Counted from the stretch's first letter, positions 16,311-25,477 are shown. The stretch is 64,000 nt of DNA from Geothermobacter hydrogeniphilus (GCF_002898515.1 NZ_PPFX01000008.1:1-64000), one strand, 5' to 3'. Notes: a model not told the origin generated them from the letters alone. Numbers and translations are program-made.

Positions 16311-17636
16311 TCAATTGGACACGGTTTTAATGTTGCTTGCCGGGCGGTTCTCCGCGCGCAGGCTCGGGACCGTGGAACCACCCTCAAGTTGAGCCAGCAG
16401 TGGTTGGATCATGGCCTCGAATTCGGTTCGATGCTGTTTCGATACCGGCGCCGAGGCCGGCGCCTTGATTTTGGTCGGGTTGACCGGACGGCCGTTGCGG
16501 TACATCCGGAAACAGAGATGCGGGCCGGTGGCAAGGCCTGTCTGGCCGACGTAGCCGATGATCTGCCCCTGGGTGACCTGCCTGCCCTTGCGGATACCGC
16601 GGCCGAATTTGCTCATGTGCAGGTAGAGGGTCTTGTAGGTGCTGTTGTGGCGGATTTCGATAAAATTACCGTTGCCGCGAGTATAGCCCTTGCGGCTGAT
16701 GACGCCGTCACCGACCGCCTTGATCGGGGTGCCGATGGGGGCGGCATAGTCGATGGCCGGATGAGCCCGCCAGGTCTTGCGGATCGGATGAAAACGGCGG
16801 AAAGTGAAGCCGCTGGAAATGCGGCTGAACTTGAGCGGCGCCTTGAGAAAGGCCTTGCGGACGCTCTTGCCGTTTTCGTCGTAGTAGGAGGGCCGCTTGT
16901 CGCCGTCGGCAAACAGGAAGGCCTTGTAGTCATGTCCCCGGTTGCTGAACTCGGCCGCCAGGATGCGCCCGTAGCCGGCCGGTTTGCCGTCGCGGAAGCG
17001 TTTTTCGACCAGAACCTGGAAACTGTCTCCCTTGCGGATATCGAGGATGAAATCGACATCCCAGGCAAAGATGTCGGCCAGGCCGAGGGCCAGTTCCGGC
17101 TCTTCGCCGATTTCACTGACCGCTTCGAACAGGCTGCTGCTGATCACCCCGCGCAGGTGGTCGACCTGCACCTGGTAGTCGATCGGCTTGCGGTCGATGC
17201 TGAACTGATCCGCCTGGCGGGTGATGATCAGCTGTTCATTACGGTCGATATCATACTCGAAGCGTTCAAAACTGCCGTCGGCCAGGCAGAGCTTGTAGGG
17301 CTGCCCGGAACAGATTTTCGACAGCGGAAAAACCTTCCGGCTCCGCTTGCCGAGATCGAGAATCTCACCGGGGCTCAGGTAGTCGCCCAACAGCGATGTG
17401 ATGGTGTCACCGTTGCGAATCTGGTCGGCGATCACCTCATGTTTGACTTGCGGGACAGGCGGCGCGCTGATTTCAACGGTGGGCGCGGTGCGGGCTTCGG
17501 TCGGGGTGACCGCCGGGCGGTTCAAAAGAAAGACAGCCCCGAGCAGCAACAGACCGGCCAGAAGAATCAACGGGAGACGCCATTTACGTGAGCGGTGAGA
17601 AAAACTCTGTTTCGGAGGCTGGAAATCGATGGACAC
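16311..17636 (-). CDS. Membrane-anchored M23 metallopeptidase
   Basis: A 441-residue murein endopeptidase-like protein with one membrane helix (20-38), a periplasmic OapA/LysM-like region (65-270) and a C-terminal M23 domain. The first zinc motif HxxxD is H292/D296 in AHPAIDYAAPIGTP, and H340 lies in YLHMS. The third motif, HxH in most relatives, is H373-L-C375 (GPHLCFRM), so one ligand is Cys or lost. It is the first gene of the minus-strand operon that continues to 12474. It would act on cross-linked peptidoglycan if active. The upstream region is filled by two copies of a fold-back repeat. Confidence 0.88.
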   Translation of the reverse strand: MSIDFQPPKQSFSHRSRKWRLPLILLAGLLLLGAVFLLNRPAVTPTEARTAPTVEISAPPVPQVKHEVIADQIRNGDTITSLLGDYLSPGEILDLGKRSRKVFPLSKICSGQPYKLCLADGSFERFEYDIDRNEQLIITRQADQFSIDRKPIDYQVQVDHLRGVISSSLFEAVSEIGEEPELALGLADIFAWDVDFILDIRKGDSFQVLVEKRFRDGKPAGYGRILAAEFSNRGHDYKAFLFADGDKRPSYYDENGKSVRKAFLKAPLKFSRISSGFTFRRFHPIRKTWRAHPAIDYAAPIGTPIKAVGDGVISRKGYTRGNGNFIEIRHNSTYKTLYLHMSKFGRGIRKGRQVTQGQIIGYVGQTGLATGPHLCFRMYRNGRPVNPTKIKAPASAPVSKQHRTEFEAMIQPLLAQLEGGSTVPSLRAENRPASNIKTVSN

Positions 17637-17657
17637 GAAAAGCTACCTTACTTTTAT

Positions 17658-17740
17658 CTGAATCAGTGGGTTTATGTCGGTTGAAGAGTGCAAGCGCCTG
17701 ACTTGTGCTATTCGCCGGCAAGGGGCTCACGGATTCAGGT
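17658..17740 (+). repeat. Fold-back repeat family R, short copy (inner arm missing)
   Basis: An 83-bp version with the ends CTGAATCAGTGGG and CTCACGGATTCAGGT. Compared with the full copies it joins CAAGCGC directly to TGACTTGTGCT, so the inner pair of arms (about 80 bp) is absent. Confidence 0.8.
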
Positions 17741-17878
17741 GTGACCCGCAGGTCGGCCGGGCCGGCGGACCAAATCCACGCCATGTTAGCAGGAAGGCGG
17801 AGAGCCTGTCCAGTATCAGGCGGAACCGGGGCGTCGTGGTTGCTAAAGTGTTCCTGTTTGCGTAAGGTTGCAACTGAA

Positions 17879-18041
17879 ACCTGCATCCGTGAGCCCCTTG
17901 CCGGCGGATAGCGCAAGTCATTGACCTGCCTGGGCTTCCCAAAAATGACCAGCGAACCTGTGGGTGCGCTTCAAATTTTTGGAAATCCCGTCCAGGCCAA
18001 GCACTTGCACTCTCCATCCGACAGGAACTCACGGATCCAGA
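17879..18041 (-). repeat. Fold-back repeat family R, full copy in reverse orientation
   Basis: 163 bp, from ACCTGCATCCGTGAG to CTCACGGATCCAGA, with the internal arms CTTCCCAAAAATGACC and CAAATTTTTGGAA. It lies opposite the short copy at 17658-17740, filling the spacer between the divergent M23 and M20 peptidase genes. The region between the two copies (17741-17878) shows nothing else I can identify. Confidence 0.85.
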
Positions 18042-18057
18042 TAAAAGCGAGGAAATC

Positions 18058-19191
18058 ATGATCAATCGCAAACGACTGGCGGACGAATTCATGTGCATGG
18101 CGGCCATATCCAGCCCCTCTTACCGGGAGAAGGGGATGGCCGACTACCTGACCGCGCGGCTGAAAGAACTCGGTGCCGTTGTGACAATGGACGATGCCGG
18201 ACAGCAGGTCGGCGGCGAGGTCGGCAACCTGGTGGCCCGCCTTGCCGGTACCCGCGCGGGCGATCCGTTGCTGTTGACCGTGCATATGGATACCGTTTCC
18301 CCCTGCGAGGGGGTCGTGCCGGTTTTTGCCGACGGTATTTTTCGCAGCGCCGGCGAGACGGTGCTGGGAGCGGATGACAAGGCCGGGATCGCCGAACTGA
18401 TCGAAGCGCTTGAGGTGGTTCGCGAACAGCAGATCGGCCATCCCGAACTGGAGTTGGTGATCACCATCTGCGAGGAGGTCGGTCTGGTCGGCGCAAAGTG
18501 TTTCGATCCCGCCGCAATCAAGTCACGTCGCGGCTACGCGCTCGATACCAACGGCGTTGACCGGCTGATACACCGCGCCCCCGGCGCCAACAAACTGCGC
18601 CTCACCCTGATCGGGCGCGAAGCGCACGCCGGGATTGCCCCGGAGAAGGGTATCTCGGCCATCGAGGTAGCCGCAAAAGCTGTCGCGCGGATGCCCCTCG
18701 GCCGTATCGATGCGGAAACGACCGCCAACATCGGCACCATCCATGGCGGCATGGCGACCAATATCGTGGCGCGTGAGCTGGTGATCGAAGGGGAAGCGCG
18801 CAGCCACGATGCCGACAAGCTGGAAAAACAGACCGTCGCGATGCTGGCCTGTATGGATGCCGCCATCGCCGAAAGTGAAAAAGAGATCGACGGCGAGATG
18901 GTGCGGGCCGTCCTGAAACAGGAGGTTCTGTCCGACTATCCGATCATGCATGTGCCCCTCCGGTCCGAAGTGATTTCCCTGGCCGAGGAGGCCGCGGCAG
19001 CCCTCGGCCGAACCCTCACGGTTGCCACCGCCGGTGGCGGTTCGGATGCCAATATCTTCAACCGGCACGGTATCGAGACCGTTATCCTCGGCACCGGCAT
19101 GGAGAAAGTGCATACGGTGGAAGAGCAAGTCAGTCTTGACGACATGGTACGGGTCAGCGAACTGCTGGTGGAGATTCTCCGCCGGGCGTGA
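18058..19191 (+). CDS. M20-family metallopeptidase, PepT-like
   Basis: A 377-residue cytoplasmic dizinc aminopeptidase-like enzyme. Metal ligands in the M20 order are H76 and D78 (HMDTV), the bridging D106 (LGADDKAG), catalytic E139/E140 (ICEEVG), D163 (ALDTNG) and a late His in GTGMEKVHTVEE. The lid domain begins near 175 (LRLTLIGREAHAGIAPEKG). The ATG at 18058 has GAGGAAATC upstream. By family it would trim short peptides, perhaps tripeptides as PepT does, although PepT-like annotations often cover untested substrates. It stands alone, bracketed on both sides by copies of the fold-back repeat. Confidence 0.9.
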   Translation: MINRKRLADEFMCMAAISSPSYREKGMADYLTARLKELGAVVTMDDAGQQVGGEVGNLVARLAGTRAGDPLLLTVHMDTVSPCEGVVPVFADGIFRSAGETVLGADDKAGIAELIEALEVVREQQIGHPELELVITICEEVGLVGAKCFDPAAIKSRRGYALDTNGVDRLIHRAPGANKLRLTLIGREAHAGIAPEKGISAIEVAAKAVARMPLGRIDAETTANIGTIHGGMATNIVARELVIEGEARSHDADKLEKQTVAMLACMDAAIAESEKEIDGEMVRAVLKQEVLSDYPIMHVPLRSEVISLAEEAAAALGRTLTVATAGGGSDANIFNRHGIETVILGTGMEKVHTVEEQVSLDDMVRVSELLVEILRRA

Positions 19192-19229
19192 GGGGCGAGT
19201 TTTCCACATCTCACGTCTCACCATTTTAC

Positions 19230-19392
19230 CCTGAATCAGTGAGTTCCTGTTGGATGGGAAGTGCAAGTGCTTGGTCTGAATGAGATTTTCAAAAATCTGA
19301 AGTACACCCATAGGTTCGCTGGTGATTTTTGGGAAGTTCAGACAGGTCAATGACTTGTGCTGTTCGCCGACAAGGGGTTCGCTGATTCAGGT
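19230..19392 (+). repeat. Fold-back repeat family R, full copy
   Basis: 163 bp, from CCTGAATCAGTGAG to CTGATTCAGGT, with the inner arms GATTTTCAAAAATC and GATTTTTGGGAAG. It ends 18 bp before the hrpB start codon. Confidence 0.85.
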
Positions 19393-19410
19393 TTACGTCT
19401 TACAGGTTTT

Positions 19411-21900
19411 ATGACGTCCCTGCCGATCGAAGCAATTCTTTCCGAACTCCGGAACACCCTGCGTGAATTTCCGGCAGTTATCCTTCGGGCCGAACCGGGG
19501 GCCGGCAAAACCACCCGGGTACCGCTCGCCCTGCTTGATGAACCCTGGTTGGCCGGTAAACGCATCCTGATGCTCGAGCCCCGCCGCCTGGCGGCCGGCA
19601 ATGCCGCTCGCTACATGGCCGAACTGACCGGTTCACCGGTCGGTGAAACGGTCGGTTTCCGGGTCCGCTACCGGAGCCGGGTTTCGCGACGAACCCGGAT
19701 CGAGGTGGTGACCGAGGGGATTCTCACCCGTCGTCTGCAGGACGACCCCGAACTGCAGGGGGTCGGCCTGGTCATTTTCGACGAATTTCATGAACGCAAC
19801 CTGCAGTCCGACCTGGCGCTGGCACTGTGCCGCGAAGTGCAGAGCGGGCTGCGCGAGGATCTGAAGCTGCTGATCATGTCGGCGACCCTGGAGGCGGCTC
19901 CGCTGGTCGAAATGCTCGACGATGCGCCGCTGATCGATTGTCCCGGACGTGAGCATCCGATTCGGCTGCACCATCTGCAACGGGTTCCCGCCGGTCGGCG
20001 TTTGGACGCCATGCCGGCCCTGGTGCGGCGGGCGGTAACCGAGACCGCGGGAGACGTGCTGGTCTTTCTGCCCGGAACCGCCGATATCCGCCGGCTGCAG
20101 GGACAACTGAAGGATTGGGCGGAGAATAATGATCTGCTGTTGGTCCCCCTCTACGGCGGTCTCGATTACGCGGCCCAGGAGCGGGCGATCCGCCCGGCCG
20201 GAAAGCGCAAACTGGTGCTGGCGACCAATATCGCCGAGACCAGTCTGACCATCGACGGGGTACGGACCGTGGTCGACAGCGGTTTTGAACGCCGTCCGCG
20301 GTTTGACCCGGCCGCCGGGGTGACCCGCCTGGAAACGGTGCGCATCTCCCTGGCCAGCGCCCGGCAGCGGGCCGGACGCGCGGGACGGCTCGGGCCCGGA
20401 GACTGTTACCGCCTCTGGAGCGAAGCTGAAGAGGGGGCGCTGCTGCCCGCCGCGCCGGCCGAGATCCGCCAGGCCGATCTCGCCCCGCTGCTGCTGGAGC
20501 TGGCCGGCTGGGGGGTGCGTGATCCGTCGCAGCTGGCCTGGCTTGATCCCCCGGGGACTTCGGCTCTGGAGGCGGCGCGCCGCCTGCTGCTGCAGTTGCG
20601 GGCGCTCGACGAACGGGGTCGCGTGACACCGATCGGACGGCGTATGGCCGGTTTCGGTTGTCATCCGCGCCTGGCGCGGTTGCTGGTTGACGCGCTGGAT
20701 CTGGACTGCCCGGCTACCGGCAGCGCCCTGGTTGCCCTGCTCAGTGAACGTGACGCCCTGGGGGAGCGCGTCTCCGGAGATGGCCGTGGTGGTTGCGATC
20801 TGTGCGAACGGCTCGCCTGGCTGCGAAGTCGAGACGCGGATCGGCGCTGGCCGCCCCTGACACGGGCATTTCAGTTCTGGTTGGACCGCTGTGGAACCTC
20901 CCGGGTCCGGCTGCAGATCGACTCACGCCAGGTCGCTCTGCTGCTGGCGAAAGCCTTCCCCGACCGTATCGCCCGGCGACGGGCGGGGACGGAACGGCGT
21001 TACCTGCTGTCCGGGGGACAGGGGGCGTTGCTGGCCGAAAGTTCGCAGGCCGGAGGGGCGGAATGGCTGGTCGCGGTTGATATCCAGGGGCAGTCGGGTG
21101 AAGGCCTGATTCGGCTGGCCAGCAGCCTGGCGGAAGACCAGGTTCTAGGCCTGCTGGGAGATGATACTCCCTGGCGCGCCGAAGTTGAATGGGATGATCG
21201 CCGACAGAGGCTGCAGGCGCGGGAGGTGCGTCGGATCGGCGAACTGCGGGTCCAGCAGCGCCCCTTTAAGCCGCGTTCGGAGCAGGTCCTTGCCGCCCTG
21301 CTGGAAGCCGTGCGGCGACGTGGTATCGAGACGCTCGGCTGGACGCCGCCGGCGCGGCAACTGCTGGCCCGGATGCGGCTGGTAGCGGACGTTCTCTCTC
21401 CACCCGGATGGCCGGAGCTGACCGACGAGCGGCTGCTGGGTCAGCTTGATGAGTGGCTTGGACCCTACCTCTCCGGGGTCTCCAGCATTGCCGCCTTGCA
21501 GCGGGTGGACCTGGTGCCGCCGCTGCGGGCGTTGCTCGACTTTCGGTCCCTGCGGCAGCTCGATCGCTGGGTTCCGGTGCGGCTGAAGGTCCCGAGCGGC
21601 CGCGACGTTCAGCTCGATTACCTGGCGGGCGAAACCCCGGTGCTGGCGGTGAAACTGCAGGAACTGTTCGGCCAGGCGCAGACGCCGAGGCTGGCCGAGG
21701 GCCGGATCGTGGTCCAGGTCCACCTGCTTTCTCCCGCCGGCCGGCCGCTGCAGGTGACCGGTGACCTGGCCTCCTTCTGGAACGACGTCTATCCCGAAGT
21801 CCGCAAGGAGATGCTGGGCCGCTACCCGAAACACCCCTGGCCGGAAGATCCTCTCAACGCCGAAGCGACCGGACGGGTCAAACGCCCTTCAAGAAGGTAG
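19411..21900 (+). CDS. hrpB: ATP-dependent helicase HrpB
   Basis: An 829-residue DEAH-box RNA helicase of the HrpB family. Walker A is GAGKT (30-34), the motif II segment is IFDEFHERN, motif III is SATLEA, and the second RecA domain shows LVLATNIAETSLTIDGV and RAGRAGRLGPG. The HrpB-specific C-terminal region ends in WNDVYPEVRKEMLGRYPKHPWPEDP, diagnostic of the family. The ATG at 19411 is chosen because the longer frame from 19357 would translate the end of the fold-back repeat. Its biological role in bacteria is poorly defined. It is convergent with the M16 protease gene, with 6 bp between stops. Confidence 0.94.
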   Translation: MTSLPIEAILSELRNTLREFPAVILRAEPGAGKTTRVPLALLDEPWLAGKRILMLEPRRLAAGNAARYMAELTGSPVGETVGFRVRYRSRVSRRTRIEVVTEGILTRRLQDDPELQGVGLVIFDEFHERNLQSDLALALCREVQSGLREDLKLLIMSATLEAAPLVEMLDDAPLIDCPGREHPIRLHHLQRVPAGRRLDAMPALVRRAVTETAGDVLVFLPGTADIRRLQGQLKDWAENNDLLLVPLYGGLDYAAQERAIRPAGKRKLVLATNIAETSLTIDGVRTVVDSGFERRPRFDPAAGVTRLETVRISLASARQRAGRAGRLGPGDCYRLWSEAEEGALLPAAPAEIRQADLAPLLLELAGWGVRDPSQLAWLDPPGTSALEAARRLLLQLRALDERGRVTPIGRRMAGFGCHPRLARLLVDALDLDCPATGSALVALLSERDALGERVSGDGRGGCDLCERLAWLRSRDADRRWPPLTRAFQFWLDRCGTSRVRLQIDSRQVALLLAKAFPDRIARRRAGTERRYLLSGGQGALLAESSQAGGAEWLVAVDIQGQSGEGLIRLASSLAEDQVLGLLGDDTPWRAEVEWDDRRQRLQAREVRRIGELRVQQRPFKPRSEQVLAALLEAVRRRGIETLGWTPPARQLLARMRLVADVLSPPGWPELTDERLLGQLDEWLGPYLSGVSSIAALQRVDLVPPLRALLDFRSLRQLDRWVPVRLKVPSGRDVQLDYLAGETPVLAVKLQELFGQAQTPRLAEGRIVVQVHLLSPAGRPLQVTGDLASFWNDVYPEVRKEMLGRYPKHPWPEDPLNAEATGRVKRPSRR

Positions 21901-21906
21901 CCCGGC

Positions 21907-24864
21907 TCAAATCGCCTCCACCGCCAACGGGGTTTCTAATTCCTGGTTGGCTTTTTCGATCATCTCGCGTCCGGCGACAACCGTGACCGCGCTCTTTTTA
22001 CGGTTCGCCACCAGGTAAGCTTCGGCGACCCGGGCCAGGTCGGCGGCCCGCACCGCGAGTACCCGTTCGCGGAACTGCTGGCGCAGTTCGGGGGTCAGTC
22101 CCTGCAGCTGGTTGGCGAACTCCCGCGATCCGCGGCTTCCGGGGGACAGGGGCCGATCCAGATCGCTGAACACCGACAGCACCGCCTCGTCAACGGCCGA
22201 GTCGTCAAAGTCCGCGGCCGCGGCCCAGTGGGTGGCAGCATCGAAGACTCCCAGGGTCCGGACAATATGCGGATCCCGGTAGGAGAGGAGGGAGAGGGTA
22301 CCGCCTTCGATATCGCAACCGGCCAGCCCGCCATAGGCGCCGCCTTTTTCGCGAATTTCCCGGTGCAGGTAGCCGGCGCGCAGCAGTTTGGCCAGCACCA
22401 TCAGTGGCGCGGCGTCGGGGTGGTTGTAGGAGACAGTGGGGAAAACCCGGGCGACGTAGGCGACCGGAACCGAGGTGGTCAGTCCGCAGTGGTGGGGGGC
22501 ACTGCCGTGCGATTGCTCTTCGTCGGGCGGGATGTTCCTGTCGGTCGTGGGAAAGCGCTGCAGGAAGGTTTCGAGGGACTTGTCGAGGGTCTTGAGGTCC
22601 GCTTCGTCGGCGGTGACCGCCCAGGCGGGACCGGCTTCTCCGGCGAGCGTTTTTGCCAGTGCATCGAGCCGTTGGGCGAAACCCTCCAGGTTTTCCCGAC
22701 TGTCCGTGGTCAGGGTACGGATGCGGCGCAGCAGGCTGATGCCGCTCCATTCTTCACGCCGCCGGGCCGCCGGGGAGAGGCTGGCCGCCGCGTAGCGTGC
22801 GGCATAGCTGTGCCCGGAGCCGGGGATGGAGTTTTCCAGGGAACTGCGGAATTGGCCGAGGACTGTCTGCAGCCGTTCGAGATCACTGAAGTCGGGAGCG
22901 AGCAGCGTGTCGCCCAGCAGCTCCAGCAGCCGGTCGCGGTGCCGTGTCAGCACCTTGCCCTTGATCACCAGGGTACTCTGAAAACAAGCCGCGGCCGTCG
23001 GCTGTTCGAGGATTTCAGTGCCGGCCTGGATGCCACCGGTGTAGCGTTCTGTGGCGGCAGCCATCTGCAGGTAATCACGCCTCCCGGCGCCGATCTGCGG
23101 CAACAGGGCGGCGAAAAGAGGAAGGTCTGCGCACTGGGCGGGGGGGAGCCGATCGGCGCGCAGATGCCCGACCAGATAGCAGATGCCATTGGTCGGCTGG
23201 GCGAAACGGGTTATCGTGCCGTGATCGAAAATCATGTGTCCGGATTTGACGACGGGTTCGGATGGGGGGATGTCGGCACGGCTGAGGGTCGGCAGGCAGC
23301 TCAGGTCTTCTTCGGCTTCCTGCATAGCCCGCAATTCGGCCGAGCGTTTGATCAACGCTCGTGCCTGCTGCGGTCCGAGCTGTTCGCGGACCGCCTGCAG
23401 CTCTTTTTCAAGCTGTTCATTTTCCCGCGTCTCCAGCGTCTGGTCGGGACGCAGCAGCAGGCGGACCCGGTGGGGGTTGTCGAGCAGCAGGCGACGTATC
23501 ATTTCCGGCAGGTAGGCGGGGTCACGCAGGCGTTTTCGCAGTTGCTGCAGGTGCAGATCGATGCGCAGCGGCGCGGCGGCTTCATCGGCGTGCAGCCAGG
23601 GGCCGAAGAGGCGCATCAGCAGGCCCAGGGGGTAGGGATAACTGTCGCCGCTGACTTCCCGGTTGACGAATTCCAAGCGGTGCAGTGCCCCTTCGACGCG
23701 CTCCGGTTCAAAGCCGGTGGTCGCTGCCTGTTCCAGTGTCTGGAGGATAAGCTGTTCGATCTGCCCGGCCCGCTCGGGATCCGTCCCCTGCAGCCCGGCG
23801 GCGAAATAGGTGGTGCGATTGTCGTCATGGTAGCCGCATCCGGGGGCGAGGTTGCTGCCGAGGCGGCTTTCCAGCAGGGCCCGGTAGAGGGGGGCGGCGG
23901 GGTTGCCGAGCAGCAGGACCGAGAGCAGATTCTGCGCCAGGCGCAGTTCGTGGTCCTCGATGTCGCTGGTCAACCAGGCCACCTGAACCATCGATTTGCC
24001 TTGAGGGTTCTCATCCGCTGCCAGGGCGTAAGGCTCCTCGACAACGCGTGGTTGGTCGAGTCGTTGTTCTGATGGGACTTCGCTTGCGACCGGGCGGCGG
24101 GTGAAGTGTCGCAGGGCCCGCTCCTCGACGTTCTCCAGGTGCTCGGCGAGGGGGAAATTTCCATAGCTGAACAGCCAGCTGTTGCTGGGATGATAGTACG
24201 CGGCATGGAACTCCCGGAGCTGCTGCCAACTCAATTTCGGGATTTCGGAGGGTTCTCCGCCGGAGTTGTGGTGGTAGGTGGTGGTCGGGTAGAGGGCGCG
24301 GGCCAGCCGTCGGCTGAGTAGTGAAGATGGCGACGCCATCGCGCCCTTCATTTCATTGTAGACCACACCCTGAATGGTCAGTTTTGACGAAGGATTGTCT
24401 CTGTCAGCAAATTCGAGGCGGTGTCCTTCCTGGAGGAAGTCCTGCTCGCGTAACAGCGGGAAGAAAACCGCGTCCAGGTAGATACCGAGCAGGTTGTCAA
24501 AGTCTGTTCGGTTCTGGCTGGCGAAGGGGTAGCAGGTCCAGTCGCTGGCCGTCATGGCGTTCATGAAGGTGTTCAGCGAACGTTTGAGCATGGAAAAAAA
24601 AGGGTCCCGGACCGGATAGCGTCGTGAGCCGCAAAGGACCGTGTGTTCAAGGATGTGGGCGACTCCTGTGGAATCCTTCGGCGGGGTGCGGAAACCGACG
24701 GCGAACAGGTTGTTGGGATCTTCGGTCGCCAGGTGCAGGTAGCGGGCACCGGTCTGCTGATGTTCGAGGCGGATCAATTGCAGGTTCAGGGTGGCGATTG
24801 TTTCATTTTCATGGACCAGGAAACCGGAAATGGTTTCTCCCGGGTGGAAGCGGGGTTCTTGCAT
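21907..24864 (-). CDS. M16C-family zinc protease (presequence protease-like)
   Basis: A protein of about 985 residues made of four homologous domains, like mitochondrial/plastid PreP and bacterial insulinase-type proteases, which form a closed chamber and degrade peptides. The inverted zinc motif HxxEH is H70-I-L-E-H74, followed by TVLCGSRRYPVRDPF, a strong signature of this subfamily. The distal Glu of the site is expected in EMKGA. The middle M16C-associated domain and the C-terminal GGAYGGLAGCD segment are present. No signal peptide is apparent. ATGs at 24873 and 24864 are both possible; the second has better spacing (11 bp) from GGAG. Substrates are unknown. Confidence 0.9.
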   Translation of the reverse strand: MQEPRFHPGETISGFLVHENETIATLNLQLIRLEHQQTGARYLHLATEDPNNLFAVGFRTPPKDSTGVAHILEHTVLCGSRRYPVRDPFFSMLKRSLNTFMNAMTASDWTCYPFASQNRTDFDNLLGIYLDAVFFPLLREQDFLQEGHRLEFADRDNPSSKLTIQGVVYNEMKGAMASPSSLLSRRLARALYPTTTYHHNSGGEPSEIPKLSWQQLREFHAAYYHPSNSWLFSYGNFPLAEHLENVEERALRHFTRRPVASEVPSEQRLDQPRVVEEPYALAADENPQGKSMVQVAWLTSDIEDHELRLAQNLLSVLLLGNPAAPLYRALLESRLGSNLAPGCGYHDDNRTTYFAAGLQGTDPERAGQIEQLILQTLEQAATTGFEPERVEGALHRLEFVNREVSGDSYPYPLGLLMRLFGPWLHADEAAAPLRIDLHLQQLRKRLRDPAYLPEMIRRLLLDNPHRVRLLLRPDQTLETRENEQLEKELQAVREQLGPQQARALIKRSAELRAMQEAEEDLSCLPTLSRADIPPSEPVVKSGHMIFDHGTITRFAQPTNGICYLVGHLRADRLPPAQCADLPLFAALLPQIGAGRRDYLQMAAATERYTGGIQAGTEILEQPTAAACFQSTLVIKGKVLTRHRDRLLELLGDTLLAPDFSDLERLQTVLGQFRSSLENSIPGSGHSYAARYAAASLSPAARRREEWSGISLLRRIRTLTTDSRENLEGFAQRLDALAKTLAGEAGPAWAVTADEADLKTLDKSLETFLQRFPTTDRNIPPDEEQSHGSAPHHCGLTTSVPVAYVARVFPTVSYNHPDAAPLMVLAKLLRAGYLHREIREKGGAYGGLAGCDIEGGTLSLLSYRDPHIVRTLGVFDAATHWAAAADFDDSAVDEAVLSVFSDLDRPLSPGSRGSREFANQLQGLTPELRQQFRERVLAVRAADLARVAEAYLVANRKKSAVTVVAGREMIEKANQELETPLAVEAI

Positions 24865-24948
24865 GATTGTCATGACTCCAGAGTTCAGATTGCGAGCAAC
24901 TGTCAGGTCAAGTGTAGCCGACAGGAGCGGGAAGTGTTGCCCGGGCAC

Positions 24949-24985
24949 AAAAAAAGCCCCGCGGATTGAACCGCGGGGCTTCTGT
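24949..24985 (-). terminator. Rho-independent terminator of the cold-shock gene
   Basis: A perfect 10-bp GC stem (AGCCCCGCGG / CCGCGGGGCT, 24955-24964 and 24971-24980) with a 6-nt loop is followed on the minus strand by seven T residues. It lies just after the csp stop codon. Confidence 0.92.
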
Positions 24986-25002
24986 ATTCCTTTTCGCCGG
25001 TA

Positions 25003-25203
25003 TTAAATTTTGGCGACGTTCGCGGCCTGCGGGCCTTTCTGGCCTTCGGTGATGTCAAATGAAACACGGTCCCCTTCGGCAAGGGACTTGAAACCATCGG
25101 CCTGGATGGAGGAGAAGTGAACAAACACATCGGGGCCACCCTCCTGGGCAATAAAACCGAAACCTTTAGCATCATTGAACCATTTCACAACACCTTCTGC
25201 CAT
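25003..25203 (-). CDS. csp: Cold-shock domain protein
   Basis: A 66-residue single-domain nucleic-acid chaperone of the CspA family. RNP1 is KGFGFI and RNP2 is VFVHFSSI; the start VKWFNDAKG is typical and the length is standard. Such proteins bind single-stranded RNA and melt structure. An AAGGAG site precedes the ATG at 25203. A strong promoter lies about 160 bp upstream (25369-25397), so the mRNA has a long leader containing a terminator-like hairpin (25270-25296), and a clear terminator follows the gene. The long leader resembles that of E. coli cspA in size and suggests post-initiation control. Confidence 0.95.
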   Translation of the reverse strand: MAEGVVKWFNDAKGFGFIAQEGGPDVFVHFSSIQADGFKSLAEGDRVSFDITEGQKGPQAANVAKI

Positions 25204-25262
25204 CTTCTGCTCCTTTTACCCTCGCAGGGCTTTAGTTGCGGGTCCTGGAACCCTTTGGAAAT

Positions 25263-25296
25263 AAAAAAAGTCGCACGCCTTCCTCAGGTGTGCGAC
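25263..25296 (-). promoter_or_regulatory. Terminator-like hairpin in the csp leader
   Basis: On the minus strand, GTCGCACACC pairs with GGCGTGCGAC (25270-25279 and 25287-25296) around a 7-nt loop, directly followed by seven T residues. It is about 66 nt upstream of the csp start and downstream of the predicted promoter. It could be an attenuator or RNA thermosensor. The plus strand also shows TTTTCTTTT after the stem, so it might alternatively act as a bidirectional terminator. Confidence 0.65.
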
Positions 25297-25368
25297 CGTT
25301 TTCTTTTCCTGCTATTGCGTTTGAAAACTTGCATTTGTTACCTGGAGTTAACCTGAAGAATCCCTTGC

Positions 25369-25397
25369 CTTATATCATGACCTCAAGATCGTGGCAA
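25369..25397 (-). promoter_or_regulatory. Predicted csp promoter
   Basis: On the minus strand TTGCCA (25392-25397) and TATAAG (25369-25374) are separated by exactly 17 bp, with an A-rich UP-like run (AAAAAAAA) just upstream. Initiation near 25362 would give a leader of about 159 nt. Confidence 0.7.
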
Positions 25398-25477
25398 GTT
25401 TTTTTTGACTGAAAAGGCTGGAAATAGAAAAAAAGCGTGATATCGGAGGCTTGGCTTCTTGAGCGAAAGGAGTGAGG

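Noticed and set aside
19357-19410. Earlier start for hrpB
   Set aside because: These 18 residues are encoded by the fold-back repeat and lack any helicase similarity.
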